Positions 1-8,670 of a DNA stretch of 64,000 nucleotides are shown here, piece after piece; position 1 is the first letter of the stretch, and each line of letters begins with the position of its first letter. A program made the translations under genes and the position numbers. The notes beneath the pieces are model-generated. The model was not told the DNA's origin. It searched no databases and saw only the letters and a program-made list of their open reading frames with translations. The stretch is from Paeniglutamicibacter sulfureus (lineage in GTDB: Bacteria; Actinomycetota; Actinomycetes; Actinomycetales; Micrococcaceae). The DNA lies in NCBI RefSeq assembly GCF_030512175.1, contig NZ_JAULBL010000002.1:2788149-2852148 (forward strand), written 5' to 3'.

Positions 1-400
1 GCAGGTCCTGCGAGGCTGCATGCAGGATCCAGGTCTCGTCGCCGATGGCCTCCTGGATCGGGTCCAGGTTTTCGAAGGGCACCGGGTCGATGAGCCAGCT
101 GCCCGAACCTTCGCGGCGCAGCTGGACCAGGAAGGCCCGCTGGCCGTAGCGGAAGCCGGAGGCCCGCTCGGCGTCAACGGAGACCGGGCCGGTGCCTGCG
201 GCAATGGCGCGCGCGGCGCGGCGCAGGCCGGGCTCAGTGGTGACGACCTCGGGAACACCGTCGCGCGGGGTGTCCAGCAAGACGGGTTCGGGGAGCACCT
301 CCTGCGGCGCTTCGTCGGTTTCCGGGGCGTGCGCCGGGGCGGACGGATCGTCCTCCACGGTGCTGTGGCTGGGGTTCGAGGCATGGGGGGTGCTGGTCAT
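1..400 (-). CDS. rnd: Ribonuclease D (3'-5' exonuclease), C-terminal part beyond window
   Basis: RNase D-type 3'-5' exoribonuclease of the DEDD superfamily, acting in tRNA and other RNA 3' maturation. Translating the minus strand from the ATG at 400 gives 133 residues before the window ends. The first 45 residues are acidic and proline-rich, probably disordered. Residues 74-95 carry the exonuclease I motif with D76 and E78 (SVDAERASGFRYGQRAF), followed by LVQLRR and WLIDP, typical of bacterial RNase D; the block ends at HAASQDL. The remaining exonuclease motifs and any HRDC domain lie outside. It follows the DUF3000 gene on the same strand after 63 nt, so the two are probably co-transcribed. 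Confidence 0.9.
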   Translation of the reverse strand, partial: MTSTPHASNPSHSTVEDDPSAPAHAPETDEAPQEVLPEPVLLDTPRDGVPEVVTTEPGLRRAARAIAAGTGPVSVDAERASGFRYGQRAFLVQLRREGSGSWLIDPVPFENLDPIQEAIGDETWILHAASQDL

Positions 401-463
401 GGTCTATCGATTCTAGTACCGATTGCCCCGGGACCTGGTTTGACGGGCCGCGGGCGGATGGAT

Positions 464-1078
464 CTAGGAGAGCCTGCGGTGCGGAAGCGCCGTGACGCCG
501 CTGGGCAGCGGGGGCAGGCCGGCAAAGGTGCAGACCATGTCCGCCCAGGCCTCAAGGTGGGTGGAGATGTGGTGGTCGCCGGGGGTCCAGGAAGCGCGCA
601 GTTCGATGTCGATGGTTTCACTGCGGTCCTCCAGGGTGCCGTAGCTCTCCGACAGCACGCGGGTCGCGGTGCCGCCGGCCTGTCGGTAGTCGGCGCCGGA
701 TTCGTTCAGTGCATCCAGCAGCCAGGTCCAGGCCACCGAGCCCAGCATGGCGTCGTTGCCCATTTCCGAATCCATGCGGGCCCTGATGTAGGTCACGATG
801 CGGAAGGTGCCGTCCCAGAGGGCTGAACCGGCCGGATCGTGCAAGAGCACGAAGCGCCCGGTGGCCAGTTCCTCGGCGTGCACCGGTGCCGACTGGTCCG
901 TCCTGCGCGGGACGCGTTCGAGGACATCGGCGGACAAGGCCAGGGCGTAGGGCGCCAGGCGGGCCGGTGCGGGAATTTCCTGGAGCTGGATCTCGCGCCG
1001 GCAGCTGGCACGGCGAACTGCGGCCAGGGCTTCGAGGAAGGCCGGCGGCACTGCTTGGACTGGTCCGTTTGAACTCAC
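464..1078 (-). CDS. DUF3000 family protein
   Basis: Actinobacterial protein of unknown function, 204 residues. I recognise the DUF3000 family from the arrangement: an N-terminal stretch (FLEALAAVR, then EIPAPARLAPYA), a central LATGRFVLLHDP and IVTYIRARM segment, and a C-terminal HISTHLEAWADMVC segment. There are no membrane segments or signal peptide. The start is GTG at 1078, because the overlapping ATG is followed directly by TGA. Six nt upstream lies TAGAGT, a good -10 element, so the message is probably leaderless. It sits just before the RNase D gene on the same strand. The biochemical role is unknown. Confidence 0.85.
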   Translation of the reverse strand: MSSNGPVQAVPPAFLEALAAVRRASCRREIQLQEIPAPARLAPYALALSADVLERVPRRTDQSAPVHAEELATGRFVLLHDPAGSALWDGTFRIVTYIRARMDSEMGNDAMLGSVAWTWLLDALNESGADYRQAGGTATRVLSESYGTLEDRSETIDIELRASWTPGDHHISTHLEAWADMVCTFAGLPPLPSGVTALPHRRLS

Positions 1079-1084
1079 ATGGCC

Positions 1085-1090
1085 ACTCTA
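1085..1090 (-). promoter_or_regulatory. -10 element of DUF3000 gene (leaderless)
   Basis: Minus-strand TAGAGT ends 6 nt before the GTG start at 1078. That spacing puts the transcription start at or next to the start codon. No clear -35 box is visible. Confidence 0.45.
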
Positions 1091-1184
1091 AAGTGTGGCC
1101 GTCGCCATGCCGCCTGCGGCACGCCGGGGGAGCGGGACCGCGTTGCGCCCCGCCCTCCGGCGTCCGGTGGGGGACCACACCCCC

Positions 1185-2246
1185 CTAGTTGGCGGCAAGT
1201 TCCTCCGAGAGGGCCGCGACGAAGGAATCGACGTCCGCCTCGGTGGTGTCGAAGGAGCACATCCAGCGCACCTGGCCCGCGGCGCGGTTCCAGTCGTAGA
1301 AGCGGAAGCGCTCGCGCAACCTGTCGGCAACGGCATTGGGCAGCTCGGCAAACACGCCGTTGGATTGCGTCGGGTAGACCAGCTCCACGCCGTCGGTTGC
1401 CTCGACCGCCGCCGAAAGCCTGGCGGCCATCGCGTTGGCGTGCGCGGCCGAGGTCAGCCAGAGGTCGGAGCCGTAGAGCGCCAGCAGCTGGGCGGAGATG
1501 AAGCGCATCTTCGAGGCCAGTTGCATGTTCATCTTGCGCAGGTACTTCATCGACTCGGCAGGACCCTCCGAGAGCGTCACGATGCCCTCGCCGAACATGA
1601 TGCCGTTCTTGGTGCCGCCCAGGGTCAGGATGTCGATTCCGGTGCCCGTGGTCATCTCGCCGAGTCCCACCCCCAGCGCGGCTGCGGCATTGGAAATGCG
1701 TGCCCCGTCCATGTGCACGCGCATGCCCAGCGAGTGGGCGTGGTCGGTGATGGCCCGCAATTCCTCCAGGCTGTACAGGGTGCCCGTCTCGGTGGACTGG
1801 GTCAGCGAGACGGCCAGCGGCTGGGCTCGGTGCTCGTCCCCCCAGCCCCACGCCTCCATGTCGATCAATTCGGGGGTGAGCTTGCCGTCGGTGGACGGCA
1901 CGGAGAGCAGCTTCATGCCGCCCATGCGCTCCGGGGCGCCGTTCTCATCGACGTTGATGTGGGCGGTGGCGGCACAGATGACCGCTCCCCAGCGCGGCAG
2001 CAGGGACTGCAGCGCGATGACGTTGGCGCCGGTGCCGTTGAACACCGGGAAGACGGTGGCGCCCTCGCCGAAGTGCCCGGCGACGACGGAACCAAGTTCC
2101 TCGGTGTACTGGTCATCGCCGTAGGAGACCTGGTGCCCGCCGTTGGCCTGGGTCAGGGCCGAAAGGACCTCGGGGTGGACACCGGAGTAGTTGTCCGAGG
2201 CGAAGCCGCGCACAGAGGAATCATGAATCGAAGTAGTCACTGGCAT
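1185..2246 (-). CDS. ltaE: Low-specificity L-threonine aldolase
   Basis: PLP-dependent fold-type I aldolase that splits L-threonine or allo-threonine into glycine and acetaldehyde. 353 residues, normal for the family. Visible family marks: FASDNYSGVHPEV at the N-terminus, the cofactor-binding FNGTGAN near residue 70, STETGTLY near 151, HMDGAR with the PLP-pyridine Asp180, and TLGGTKNG with the Schiff-base lysine K213. The start is ATG 2246, preceded by AGGA. It lies 39 nt downstream of the SDR gene on the same strand, and the spacer contains a 13-base homopolymer (see findings). Confidence 0.93.
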   Translation of the reverse strand: MPVTTSIHDSSVRGFASDNYSGVHPEVLSALTQANGGHQVSYGDDQYTEELGSVVAGHFGEGATVFPVFNGTGANVIALQSLLPRWGAVICAATAHINVDENGAPERMGGMKLLSVPSTDGKLTPELIDMEAWGWGDEHRAQPLAVSLTQSTETGTLYSLEELRAITDHAHSLGMRVHMDGARISNAAAALGVGLGEMTTGTGIDILTLGGTKNGIMFGEGIVTLSEGPAESMKYLRKMNMQLASKMRFISAQLLALYGSDLWLTSAAHANAMAARLSAAVEATDGVELVYPTQSNGVFAELPNAVADRLRERFRFYDWNRAAGQVRWMCSFDTTEADVDSFVAALSEELAAN

Positions 2247-2270
2247 TGCGTCCTAACAAGGGGATTGTGT

Positions 2271-2283
2271 GGGGGGGGGGGGG
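2271..2283. repeat. Homopolymeric G tract (13 G on + strand)
   Basis: Thirteen consecutive G, read as C13 in the mRNA, lie between the SDR stop codon (2286-2288) and the threonine aldolase ATG (2246). Tracts this long are prone to slippage. Its length could also be a sequencing uncertainty. Confidence 0.9.
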
Positions 2284-2285
2284 AG

Positions 2286-3014
2286 TTAGCGGGTGGGCAG
2301 GTGGATGCGCGCACCGTTGAGCGTGGCTGCCTCGCCGGAGAAAAGCTCAACTGCAGCGGCGCCCAGGGCCGCGACGTCGGTGTGTCCGGCGGTGTTGCGC
2401 TCCGGGTGCGCCGCGCGGGCCTGGGCGTCGGTGAACGCCTTGATGACCCAGATGGCGGCAGCGGCGCGCTGGGGAACCGGGTTGTCCTTGTTCCCGGCCT
2501 GCGCCGTGCGCAGCTCGGCGGCCACCGCGCGCATCCAGGCCTCGGCCCCGGCCTTGGCCGTGGTGTAGTTGGCATTGGAGCCGGCCGGCGCATCGACGGC
2601 GGTGGCCGAGACGATGGCCACGCGGCCGCGGCGCGAGGCCACCAGGTCGTCGCGGAAGACCCTGGTGGTGTTGCGCAGCGTGGTCACGACCTGCGTGTGC
2701 AGGAATTCGTAGTCGTCGTCGCTTTGCCCGGCCAGGCCCTTGCCGCCGCGCCAGCCGCCGACCAGGTGCAGCAACCCGTCGACGGGACCGCGCTCCACGT
2801 CGATGAGCTGGCGCAGCTCGGTCACCGCAGCGTGGTTGGCCAGATCGACTTCGTAGCGCCCGTGCACGAAGGGCAGCCGTTCGGCAAGCCTTTCGGCATT
2901 GGAACCTGCCGCCAGCACCGTGGCGCCGGCGGCGCACAGTGCATGGGCAGCCGCGACACCCGAGGCGGAGGTGGCCCCGGCAATGAGTACCTTCAAATCA
3001 GTGAGGTCAGCCAT
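2286..3014 (-). CDS. SDR family oxidoreductase
   Basis: Short-chain dehydrogenase/reductase-like protein of 242 residues with an NAD(P)-binding Rossmann fold. It has a modified glycine motif GATSASG at 13-19, a central serine around 136 (IVSATAV), and the catalytic pair Y150 and K154 (NYTTAK). The tail IHLPTR ends the protein. The substrate cannot be told from sequence. The start is ATG 3014. It lies between DUF6421 (41 nt upstream) and threonine aldolase, all on the minus strand and plausibly one transcript. Confidence 0.85.
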   Translation of the reverse strand: MADLTDLKVLIAGATSASGVAAAHALCAAGATVLAAGSNAERLAERLPFVHGRYEVDLANHAAVTELRQLIDVERGPVDGLLHLVGGWRGGKGLAGQSDDDYEFLHTQVVTTLRNTTRVFRDDLVASRRGRVAIVSATAVDAPAGSNANYTTAKAGAEAWMRAVAAELRTAQAGNKDNPVPQRAAAAIWVIKAFTDAQARAAHPERNTAGHTDVAALGAAAVELFSGEAATLNGARIHLPTR

Positions 3015-3055
3015 GGAAGCGAGTCTAGCCTTTGCTGGTGATTTCGGCGGCGGGA

Positions 3056-4429
3056 TCAGATGGACGAGGTGCCGGTGATGCCGATGGTGGAGTCGATGAC
3101 CGGGCGCAATTTCTTGGCCAGGGCCTCGTAGAACATCGAGTGCGGGAACTCGTCGTCGAGGACCTGGTTGGTCATCTCGCGCAGCGGCGAGGAAAGCGGC
3201 AGTGCGTCGGCTCCCTTGGCCCACACCGAGCCCGGGTGCGGGACCAAGGTCGCGGAGACCAGCTCGTAGGCGGCCAGCCAGTGGGCGATCTTCGGGCGGT
3301 CGATCGAGCGCCAGTACAGCTCGTCGATGGCGTCTCCCAGGGCCGAGACCACCTCCGGGACCTGGTCCCAGTCGATGGACAGCTTGGTGTCGGTCCAGTG
3401 CAGCACGTGGTGCTGGTGCATCCAGGCGAAGAGCAGTTGGCCGCCCACGGCGTCGTAGTTGCGGGTGCGGGTGCCGGTCATGGCGAAGCGGAAGATCCGG
3501 TCGAAAATCACCGCGTACTGCACCAGCCTGGCACGGTGCCGAGTGGTGGGGTCGGCCGAGGTGTCGTGCTGGATCTTCACGCATTCACGGAACGCGGTGA
3601 GGTCGCAGCGCAGCTCTTCGAGCGAGTAGAGGAAGTAGGGCATGCGCTGCTTGATCATGAACGGGTCGAAGGGCAGGTCCCCGCGCATGTGGGTGCGGTC
3701 GTGGATCAGGTCCCACATCACGAAGGTTTCCTCGGTGAGGGCCTGGTCCTCGAGCATTTCGGCGGCATCCGCCGGCAGCTCCAGGTTGGTGATCTGTGCG
3801 GCGGATTTCAGCACGCGGCGGAAGCGGGCCGCCTCGCGGTCCTGGAAGATCGCGCCCCAGGTGAAGGCGGGCGTTTCGCGGATGGCGACGGACTCGGGGA
3901 AGAGCACCGCGGAATTGGTGTCGTAGCCCGGGGTGAAATCCAGGAAGCGCAGTGGGACAAAGAGCTTGTTGGAGTAGTCCCCGGCTTCAAGCCCGGCGAT
4001 GAACTCGGGCCAGATGACCTCGACGAGGACCGCCTCGAGCAGCCTGTCGGTGGATCCGTTTTGCGTGTACATCGGGAAAAGCACCACATGGCGCAATCCA
4101 TCCTCGCGCGCCAGCTGCGGGGCGAAGGCGCGCAGCGAGTCAAGGAAGTCGGGAATGCCAAAGCCCGAGGCACTCCAGGTGGCCAGGTCGGAGACGAGTC
4201 CCTCAAGGTAGGCAGCGTCGTGCGGGAATTGCGGGGCCAATGCGTGCAGCGATTCGGCGATGGTCGCAGCCAAGGCCGCGGCGCGCGGCTTGTCGGCGGC
4301 CTCCGGCACCGAGCCGTCCTGCCCCTGGAGGCCCTGGAACTCGGTGGCCGCGGCCTTCAGCGCCAACCACGGCGCGGAATTGACGAGCTCTGAGTTGGAC
4401 AGCGGCTTGGGAAGAGTTGCCTGTGACAT
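3056..4429 (-). CDS. DUF6421 family protein
   Basis: A 457-residue soluble protein matching the actinobacterial DUF6421 family, whose function is not known to me. Distinct conserved-looking segments are FPHDAAYLEGLV (about residue 67), WPEFIAGLEAGDYSNKLF (about 142), FVMWDLIHDRTHMRGDLPFDPFMIKQRMPYF (about 231, His/Asp rich) and FAWMHQHHVLHW (about 334). The clustered histidines and acids could bind metal; that is inference. There is no signal peptide or transmembrane segment. Start ATG 4429, with AGGGG a few bases upstream. It heads the minus-strand run DUF6421-SDR-ltaE. Confidence 0.75.
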   Translation of the reverse strand: MSQATLPKPLSNSELVNSAPWLALKAAATEFQGLQGQDGSVPEAADKPRAAALAATIAESLHALAPQFPHDAAYLEGLVSDLATWSASGFGIPDFLDSLRAFAPQLAREDGLRHVVLFPMYTQNGSTDRLLEAVLVEVIWPEFIAGLEAGDYSNKLFVPLRFLDFTPGYDTNSAVLFPESVAIRETPAFTWGAIFQDREAARFRRVLKSAAQITNLELPADAAEMLEDQALTEETFVMWDLIHDRTHMRGDLPFDPFMIKQRMPYFLYSLEELRCDLTAFRECVKIQHDTSADPTTRHRARLVQYAVIFDRIFRFAMTGTRTRNYDAVGGQLLFAWMHQHHVLHWTDTKLSIDWDQVPEVVSALGDAIDELYWRSIDRPKIAHWLAAYELVSATLVPHPGSVWAKGADALPLSSPLREMTNQVLDDEFPHSMFYEALAKKLRPVIDSTIGITGTSSI

Positions 4430-4630
4430 GGTGGGAGACCCCTTTCGGTACGGCTGGATGCGCCGCGCGGATGCTGCGGACCTTAGCTTGGTTCCAGCGT
4501 ACTGAGGGGTCGTGGTTACTGATTGAAAAACGGTGTGAGCATTAGCAACGCTGTCGCATGTGCCATGCCGTGCTCACCAAGGCATGTGTGCAGGGAATGC
4601 TCGGCCCCGGGGATCCGGACATGTCGCCGG

Positions 4631-5068
4631 CTAGCTCGTCTTGAGCCGCAGCGAGACCGAATTCATGCAATAGCGCTGGTCGGTGGGGGTATTGAAGCCC
4701 TCACCCTCAAAGACGTGGCCCAGGTGCGAATCGCAGGCAGCACAACGCACCTCGATGCGGACCATGCCCATCGTGGAGTCGCGGATGTAGCGCACCCGGT
4801 CCTCGGCCAGTGGGGCGAAGAACGACGGCCACCCGCAGCCGGCATCGAACTTGGCGTTGGAGGTGAAGAGTTCATGGCCGCAGGCGCGGCATTCGTAGAC
4901 ACCCTCGGTGGTGGTGTCCCAGTACTCGCCGGTGTAGGGACGCTCGGTCCCGGCCTTGCGCAAGACCTGGTATTCCTCCGGGGTCAATTCGGTGCGCCAC
5001 TGCTCCTCGGTCTTGGTGACGCCTGGGGTGGGGGTGCTGGATTCTTCTGGGGGCTGGATTTCACTCAC
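4631..5068 (-). CDS. msrB: Peptide-methionine (R)-S-oxide reductase MsrB
   Basis: Repairs R-methionine sulfoxide in oxidised proteins. 145 residues from GTG 5068. Zinc ligands are C60/C63 (CRAC) and C109/C112 (CAAC); the catalytic cysteine is C134 in the RYCMN motif; GCGWPSF and HLGHVFEGEG are the substrate-site signatures. The reading frame stays open upstream to 5263, but that stretch shows no MsrB similarity and would overlap the divergent hydrolase gene. Homologues begin with a short acidic leader like the one after GTG 5068, so I prefer this start, although no good ribosome-binding site is visible. Confidence 0.92.
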   Translation of the reverse strand: MSEIQPPEESSTPTPGVTKTEEQWRTELTPEEYQVLRKAGTERPYTGEYWDTTTEGVYECRACGHELFTSNAKFDAGCGWPSFFAPLAEDRVRYIRDSTMGMVRIEVRCAACDSHLGHVFEGEGFNTPTDQRYCMNSVSLRLKTS

Positions 5069-5168
5069 ACAACGCACAACACCGGCATGGTCCTGCCCAT
5101 TCCCGGCACGATGCCGACCAGTCAATTCCCTGCGTGCCAAAACCACTGGGTGGAGGCTTTTATTTGCA

Positions 5169-6434
5169 ATGATGGTAGGCATGAAGGAACAACATTCCCC
5201 GATGCCCCCGCGCGCCCGATCCGCAGGCAAGGGCCTGAGCTGGGCGCTGCTGGGTGTGGGCATTGGCGCGGCGGCGGGATCGGTGTTTGCCGGCAGCGTT
5301 TCGGCGCTGGCCGCCTACTTTGCCCGCCGCGTGGTGACGCCCGACGCGGAGCCGGACCAGAGCCTGGAGATCCTGGCATTGGTGCGCACCGCGGAGGGCA
5401 GCGACGTGATCCTCTCGGCGAACAAGGATTCCACGGCCCCGGGACGATACTCGCTGTTCTTCTCCGCGGACACCGGTCATGCACGCCTGGGTGAGCCCAA
5501 GGGCTACCGCCTGGGTGACGGCACCGTGACCCGGGCGGTGGAAAAAATCTACTTCGGAGACCTGTCCGCCGCGGCCCGCGGACGGTTCTCCGGAATCGTC
5601 TACGATTCCCCCGAGGATCTTGACGTTGACTACGACGAGGTCGAGATCCCCATTCTGGGCGGTATGGCCCCGGCATGGTTCGTCCAAGGCAACTCCGAGG
5701 CGGACACCTGGGCGATCTGCGTCCACGGCCGCGGCGCCAACCGCAAGGAGGGACTGCGCGCGATCCCGACGCTGCAGCGGCTTGGACTCAGCGCGCTGCT
5801 GGTCTCCTACCGCAACGACGGGGTGGCCCCGGCCGCAGTTGACGGTCGCTACGGGCTGGGGGCCACCGAATGGCCCGACATCGAGGCTGCCATCGACTAC
5901 GCGATTGCCCGGGGTGCGAAGGAAATCCTGCTCTTTGGCTGGTCCATGGGAGGGGCCATTGCCTTGCAGGTGGCGGACAGGTCGCGGCACGCACGCAGGA
6001 TCGGCGCGCTGGTGCTCGACGGGCCGGTGATCAACTGGATCGACGTGCTCTCGCACCAGGCCAAGCGCAACCGCATCCCCGAGGCAGTGGGCAGGTTCGG
6101 CCAATGGCTGCTGGTCAACAAGGCGGGACGCTGGATCACCGGGCTTGCGGCGCCCCTGGATTTGAAGATCCTGAACTGGGTCGAGCGGCACGACCAGCTG
6201 CGCCTGCCCACCCTGATCCTGCACAGCGAGGACGACGACTTCGTCCCCATCGGCCCCTCCGAACAGCTGGCGGAGCTGAACCCGGACATGGTGGGGCTGC
6301 GGCGCTTCAGCCGGGCGGGCCACACCCGCGAGTGGAACGTCGATCCGCAGCGCTGGGAGGCGGAGGTTGCCTCCTTCGTCCGGTCCGTGTTGGACGCCCC
6401 CCGCCCGGGGGGCTGGGCAGCCACGGAAGGCTAG
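5169..6434 (+). CDS. Membrane-anchored alpha/beta hydrolase
   Basis: A 421-residue alpha/beta-hydrolase fold protein with a basic N-terminus and one hydrophobic segment (about residues 22-50, rich in A/G), so it is likely anchored with the enzyme domain outside. The nucleophile elbow is FGWSMGG with S259; the acid is probably in HSEDDDFVP and the histidine in GHTREW near the C-terminus. VHGRGANRKEG (about 186) is the oxyanion-hole loop. The substrate is unknown. ATG 5169 is preceded by GGAGG at 5152-5156, 12 nt away; ATG 5181 is an alternative. It ends 4 nt into the convergent ybaK gene. Confidence 0.82.
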   Translation: MMVGMKEQHSPMPPRARSAGKGLSWALLGVGIGAAAGSVFAGSVSALAAYFARRVVTPDAEPDQSLEILALVRTAEGSDVILSANKDSTAPGRYSLFFSADTGHARLGEPKGYRLGDGTVTRAVEKIYFGDLSAAARGRFSGIVYDSPEDLDVDYDEVEIPILGGMAPAWFVQGNSEADTWAICVHGRGANRKEGLRAIPTLQRLGLSALLVSYRNDGVAPAAVDGRYGLGATEWPDIEAAIDYAIARGAKEILLFGWSMGGAIALQVADRSRHARRIGALVLDGPVINWIDVLSHQAKRNRIPEAVGRFGQWLLVNKAGRWITGLAAPLDLKILNWVERHDQLRLPTLILHSEDDDFVPIGPSEQLAELNPDMVGLRRFSRAGHTREWNVDPQRWEAEVASFVRSVLDAPRPGGWAATEG

Positions 6435-6937
6435 TGGGAAATTGCGGCGATCTCTGCCTCGGTGAGACGCTGCAGGTCCGCCGGAGCCAGCTCGAGGTCA
6501 AGCCCGCGATGCCCGCCGGAGACATAGACGGTCTCATGGGCCAACGCGCTGGCATCAAGCAGCGTGCGAGAACGGTTGCGCTGGGCCAGCGGCGAAATGC
6601 CGCCCACCACGTATCCGGTGCGGCGCTCTGCCACCGCCGGGTCGGCCATTTCCACCTTCTTCAGCCCCAGGGCCACGGCCATGGCCTTGAGGTCCAGCGA
6701 CCGGTCGACCGGGACAATCCCGACCACCAACGCCGCGGGCCCCGGTTCCCCGGTGGACACCAACAAGGTCTTGAACACCCGGGACGCCGGGACGCCGATG
6801 GCCTCCGCGGCTTCCATCCCGTAGTTCTCCACGGACGGGTCGTGGACGTATGAGTGCACCGTGTAGGGGACCGACTCGCGGTCCAGCAGCGTGGTCGCGG
6901 GCGTGCCGGTCGAGTGTGTGTTCTTTTTCTTGGACAT
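6431..6937 (-). CDS. ybaK: Cys-tRNA(Pro)/Cys-tRNA(Cys) deacylase (YbaK/EbsC type)
   Basis: Trans-editing factor that hydrolyses mischarged Cys-tRNA(Pro). 168 residues from ATG 6937. The YbaK fold is recognisable from TLLDRESVPYTVHSY, GVPASRVFKTLLV, the catalytic-region lysine in that FKTL motif, GYVVGGISPLAQ and the VSGGHRGLDLELAPADL tail. ATG 6949 is four codons upstream, but GGAGG abuts it directly, whereas ATG 6937 has usable spacing. The gene converges on the hydrolase gene with a 4-nt overlap of the stops. Confidence 0.9.
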   Translation of the reverse strand: MSKKKNTHSTGTPATTLLDRESVPYTVHSYVHDPSVENYGMEAAEAIGVPASRVFKTLLVSTGEPGPAALVVGIVPVDRSLDLKAMAVALGLKKVEMADPAVAERRTGYVVGGISPLAQRNRSRTLLDASALAHETVYVSGGHRGLDLELAPADLQRLTEAEIAAISH

Positions 6938-6963
6938 GGCTTTCCCCATCCTCCGTTAACCGC

Positions 6964-6995
6964 GTTTGGGCGTCGGCACGTGCCGACGCCCAAAC
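6964..6995. terminator. Perfect 32-bp palindrome, likely terminator after sufE
   Basis: GTTTGGGCGTCGGCAC at 6964-6979 is followed immediately by its exact complement at 6980-6995. It lies between the end of sufE (7014, minus strand) and the start of ybaK. A T-rich tail is weak, so transcription stop is inferred from position and stem strength. Confidence 0.7.
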
Positions 6996-7013
6996 TTCTT
7001 CGATCGTTTCGGC

Positions 7014-7463
7014 CTACGAGCCGGCAGCGGCAACCCGCTCGCTGACCTGTCGCTTGATACGGGCAAGCATGGCACTCATGCCACGCAAACGCAACGGTGT
7101 CAGGGCACGGGTCAACCCCAGCTGCTGCGGCATGTCGTCGGGGACGGCCAGCACCTCGGCGGCCGGCAGACCGTCGAGCCCCTGGTGCAGGACGGAGGCG
7201 AACCCGCGGGTGGTCGGCGCCTGCGGGGGAGCGGAGAAGAACAGTGATACCCGGTGCTCGCCGGCGGGCTCGACCTCGATGTTCAGGAACAGCGGGGTCT
7301 GGCACTCAACGACCTGCTCCAGCAGGTCGGGGTGTTCGGCCAGGCGTGGGGGCAGCTCGGGGAGTTCCTCGGAGAAGTCCAGCAGCATCTCCAAGCGCTC
7401 GGGCTCGGTGACGGACTGGAAATCCTCGACGATCTCGGCCAGGGCCTGTGGCAATTCGCTCAT
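7014..7463 (-). CDS. sufE: SufE family Fe-S assembly / sulfur acceptor protein
   Basis: SufE-like protein of 149 residues that takes persulfide sulfur from a sulfurtransferase or cysteine desulfurase. It shows the typical N-terminal helices ([21 protein letters not shown]), the VVECQTPLF motif with the acceptor cysteine C54, and the [25 protein letters not shown] segment. The C-terminal half ends with [16 protein letters not shown]. The ATG at 7463 overlaps the stop of the upstream rhodanese gene by 4 nt, indicating translational coupling and suggesting that the two proteins act together in sulfur transfer. No suf gene cluster is nearby. Confidence 0.93.
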   Translation of the reverse strand: MSELPQALAEIVEDFQSVTEPERLEMLLDFSEELPELPPRLAEHPDLLEQVVECQTPLFLNIEVEPAGEHRVSLFFSAPPQAPTTRGFASVLHQGLDGLPAAEVLAVPDDMPQQLGLTRALTPLRLRGMSAMLARIKRQVSERVAAAGS

Positions 7464-8377
7464 GCTGCCACGCCCCCGTATCCCGCAGGCACGGCACCGG
7501 GCTCGATGCCCTTGACGATGGGCACGCGCACGGCATTGCCCCATTCGGTCCAGGAACCGTCGTAGTTGCGGACGTTCTCGAAGCCGAGCAGGAACTGCAG
7601 GGCAAACCAGGTGTGGCTGGAGCGCTCGCCGATGCGGCAGTAGGTGATGATGTCGTCACCGGAGGCCAGCCCGGCCTCGCCGAGGTAGATCGCCTCGAGC
7701 TCGGCGCGGGACTTGAACGTGCCGTTCTCCTGGGCGGCGCGGGCCCAGGGCACCGAAGCTGCCGTGGGGATGTGCCCGCCACGCAGCGTGCCCTCCTCGG
7801 GGTAGGCAGGCATGTGGGTGCGCTCGCCGGTGAACTCCTCGGTGGAGCGGACATCGATCATGGGCTTGCCGAAGTGCCCCAGCACCTCGGGCAGGAACGC
7901 GCGGATGACGGTGTCGTCGCGCTCGATGACCGGGTAGCTGCCCGGGATGACCGACGGCTTCTCGCGAGTGGTCTCCCGGCCCTCGGCGATCCACTTGTCG
8001 CGGCCGCCGTCGAGCAGGCGGACATCTTCGTGCCCGAAGAGGGTGAACACCCACAGGGCGTAGGCGGCCCACCAGTTGGACTTGTCCCCGTAGATGACCA
8101 CCGTGGTGTCGCGGCTGATGCCCTTGGACGCCATCAGCGCGGCGAAGCGCTCGCCATCGACGTAATCGCGGGTGTCTTCGTCGTTGAGCTCGGAGTGCCA
8201 ATCGATCTTCACCGCATTCGGGATGTGGCCCGTGTCGTAGAGCAGGATGTCCTCGTTGGATTCGACAACCACCAGGCCCTCGGTGGAAAGGTTGGCGGCC
8301 AGCCAGTCGGTGGACACCAGTCGTTCGGGATGGGCGTAGTCGGCGAATGACGGATTGGAGTCGATGGGAAGGCTCAT
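7460..8377 (-). CDS. sseA: Thiosulfate/3-mercaptopyruvate sulfurtransferase (tandem rhodanese)
   Basis: A 305-residue two-domain rhodanese. Domain 1 (about 18-135) is the non-catalytic copy ([41 protein letters not shown]). Domain 2 (about 160-290) carries the active cysteine C247 in the loop CRIGERS, preceded by IITY. The GERS loop is more like thiosulfate sulfurtransferases. Start ATG 8377 has GAGG about 11 nt upstream, and TAGGCT at 8429-8424 is a likely -10. It is co-transcribed with sufE through a 4-nt overlap. Note that the IS element inserted only about 170 bp upstream. Confidence 0.93.
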   Translation of the reverse strand: MSLPIDSNPSFADYAHPERLVSTDWLAANLSTEGLVVVESNEDILLYDTGHIPNAVKIDWHSELNDEDTRDYVDGERFAALMASKGISRDTTVVIYGDKSNWWAAYALWVFTLFGHEDVRLLDGGRDKWIAEGRETTREKPSVIPGSYPVIERDDTVIRAFLPEVLGHFGKPMIDVRSTEEFTGERTHMPAYPEEGTLRGGHIPTAASVPWARAAQENGTFKSRAELEAIYLGEAGLASGDDIITYCRIGERSSHTWFALQFLLGFENVRNYDGSWTEWGNAVRVPIVKGIEPGAVPAGYGGVAA

Positions 8378-8670
8378 GCTGAATTGACCTCGCAACAAAA
8401 AATCGTGGGATGGTGTTTCTCCAAGCCTAGCGATCCGGGGCGTCACCGGCGGTGAAACAGGGTCATTCGACGCCATATTTCGCTCCAAGCGTCGGCGTTT
8501 GTGCCACCGGCAGCGAGGCGGTGGCACACGCGAACGAGCCCCGTTTTAGCCTTGATCCACCGATGAGATTTGGGACCTGCTCGGCGTTTTAACCACGAAA
8601 TGCCCGTCATATCAGGGAAAATTGAACTTGCGACAGTAACAACATTCCTGAAATGAAGGGCATCTCGTAG

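Noticed and set aside
1095-3041. A 648-residue open frame on the + strand antisense to ltaE and the SDR gene
   Set aside because: Shadow of high-GC genes; composition is Gly/Arg/His-rich without family similarity, while both minus-strand proteins are clear.
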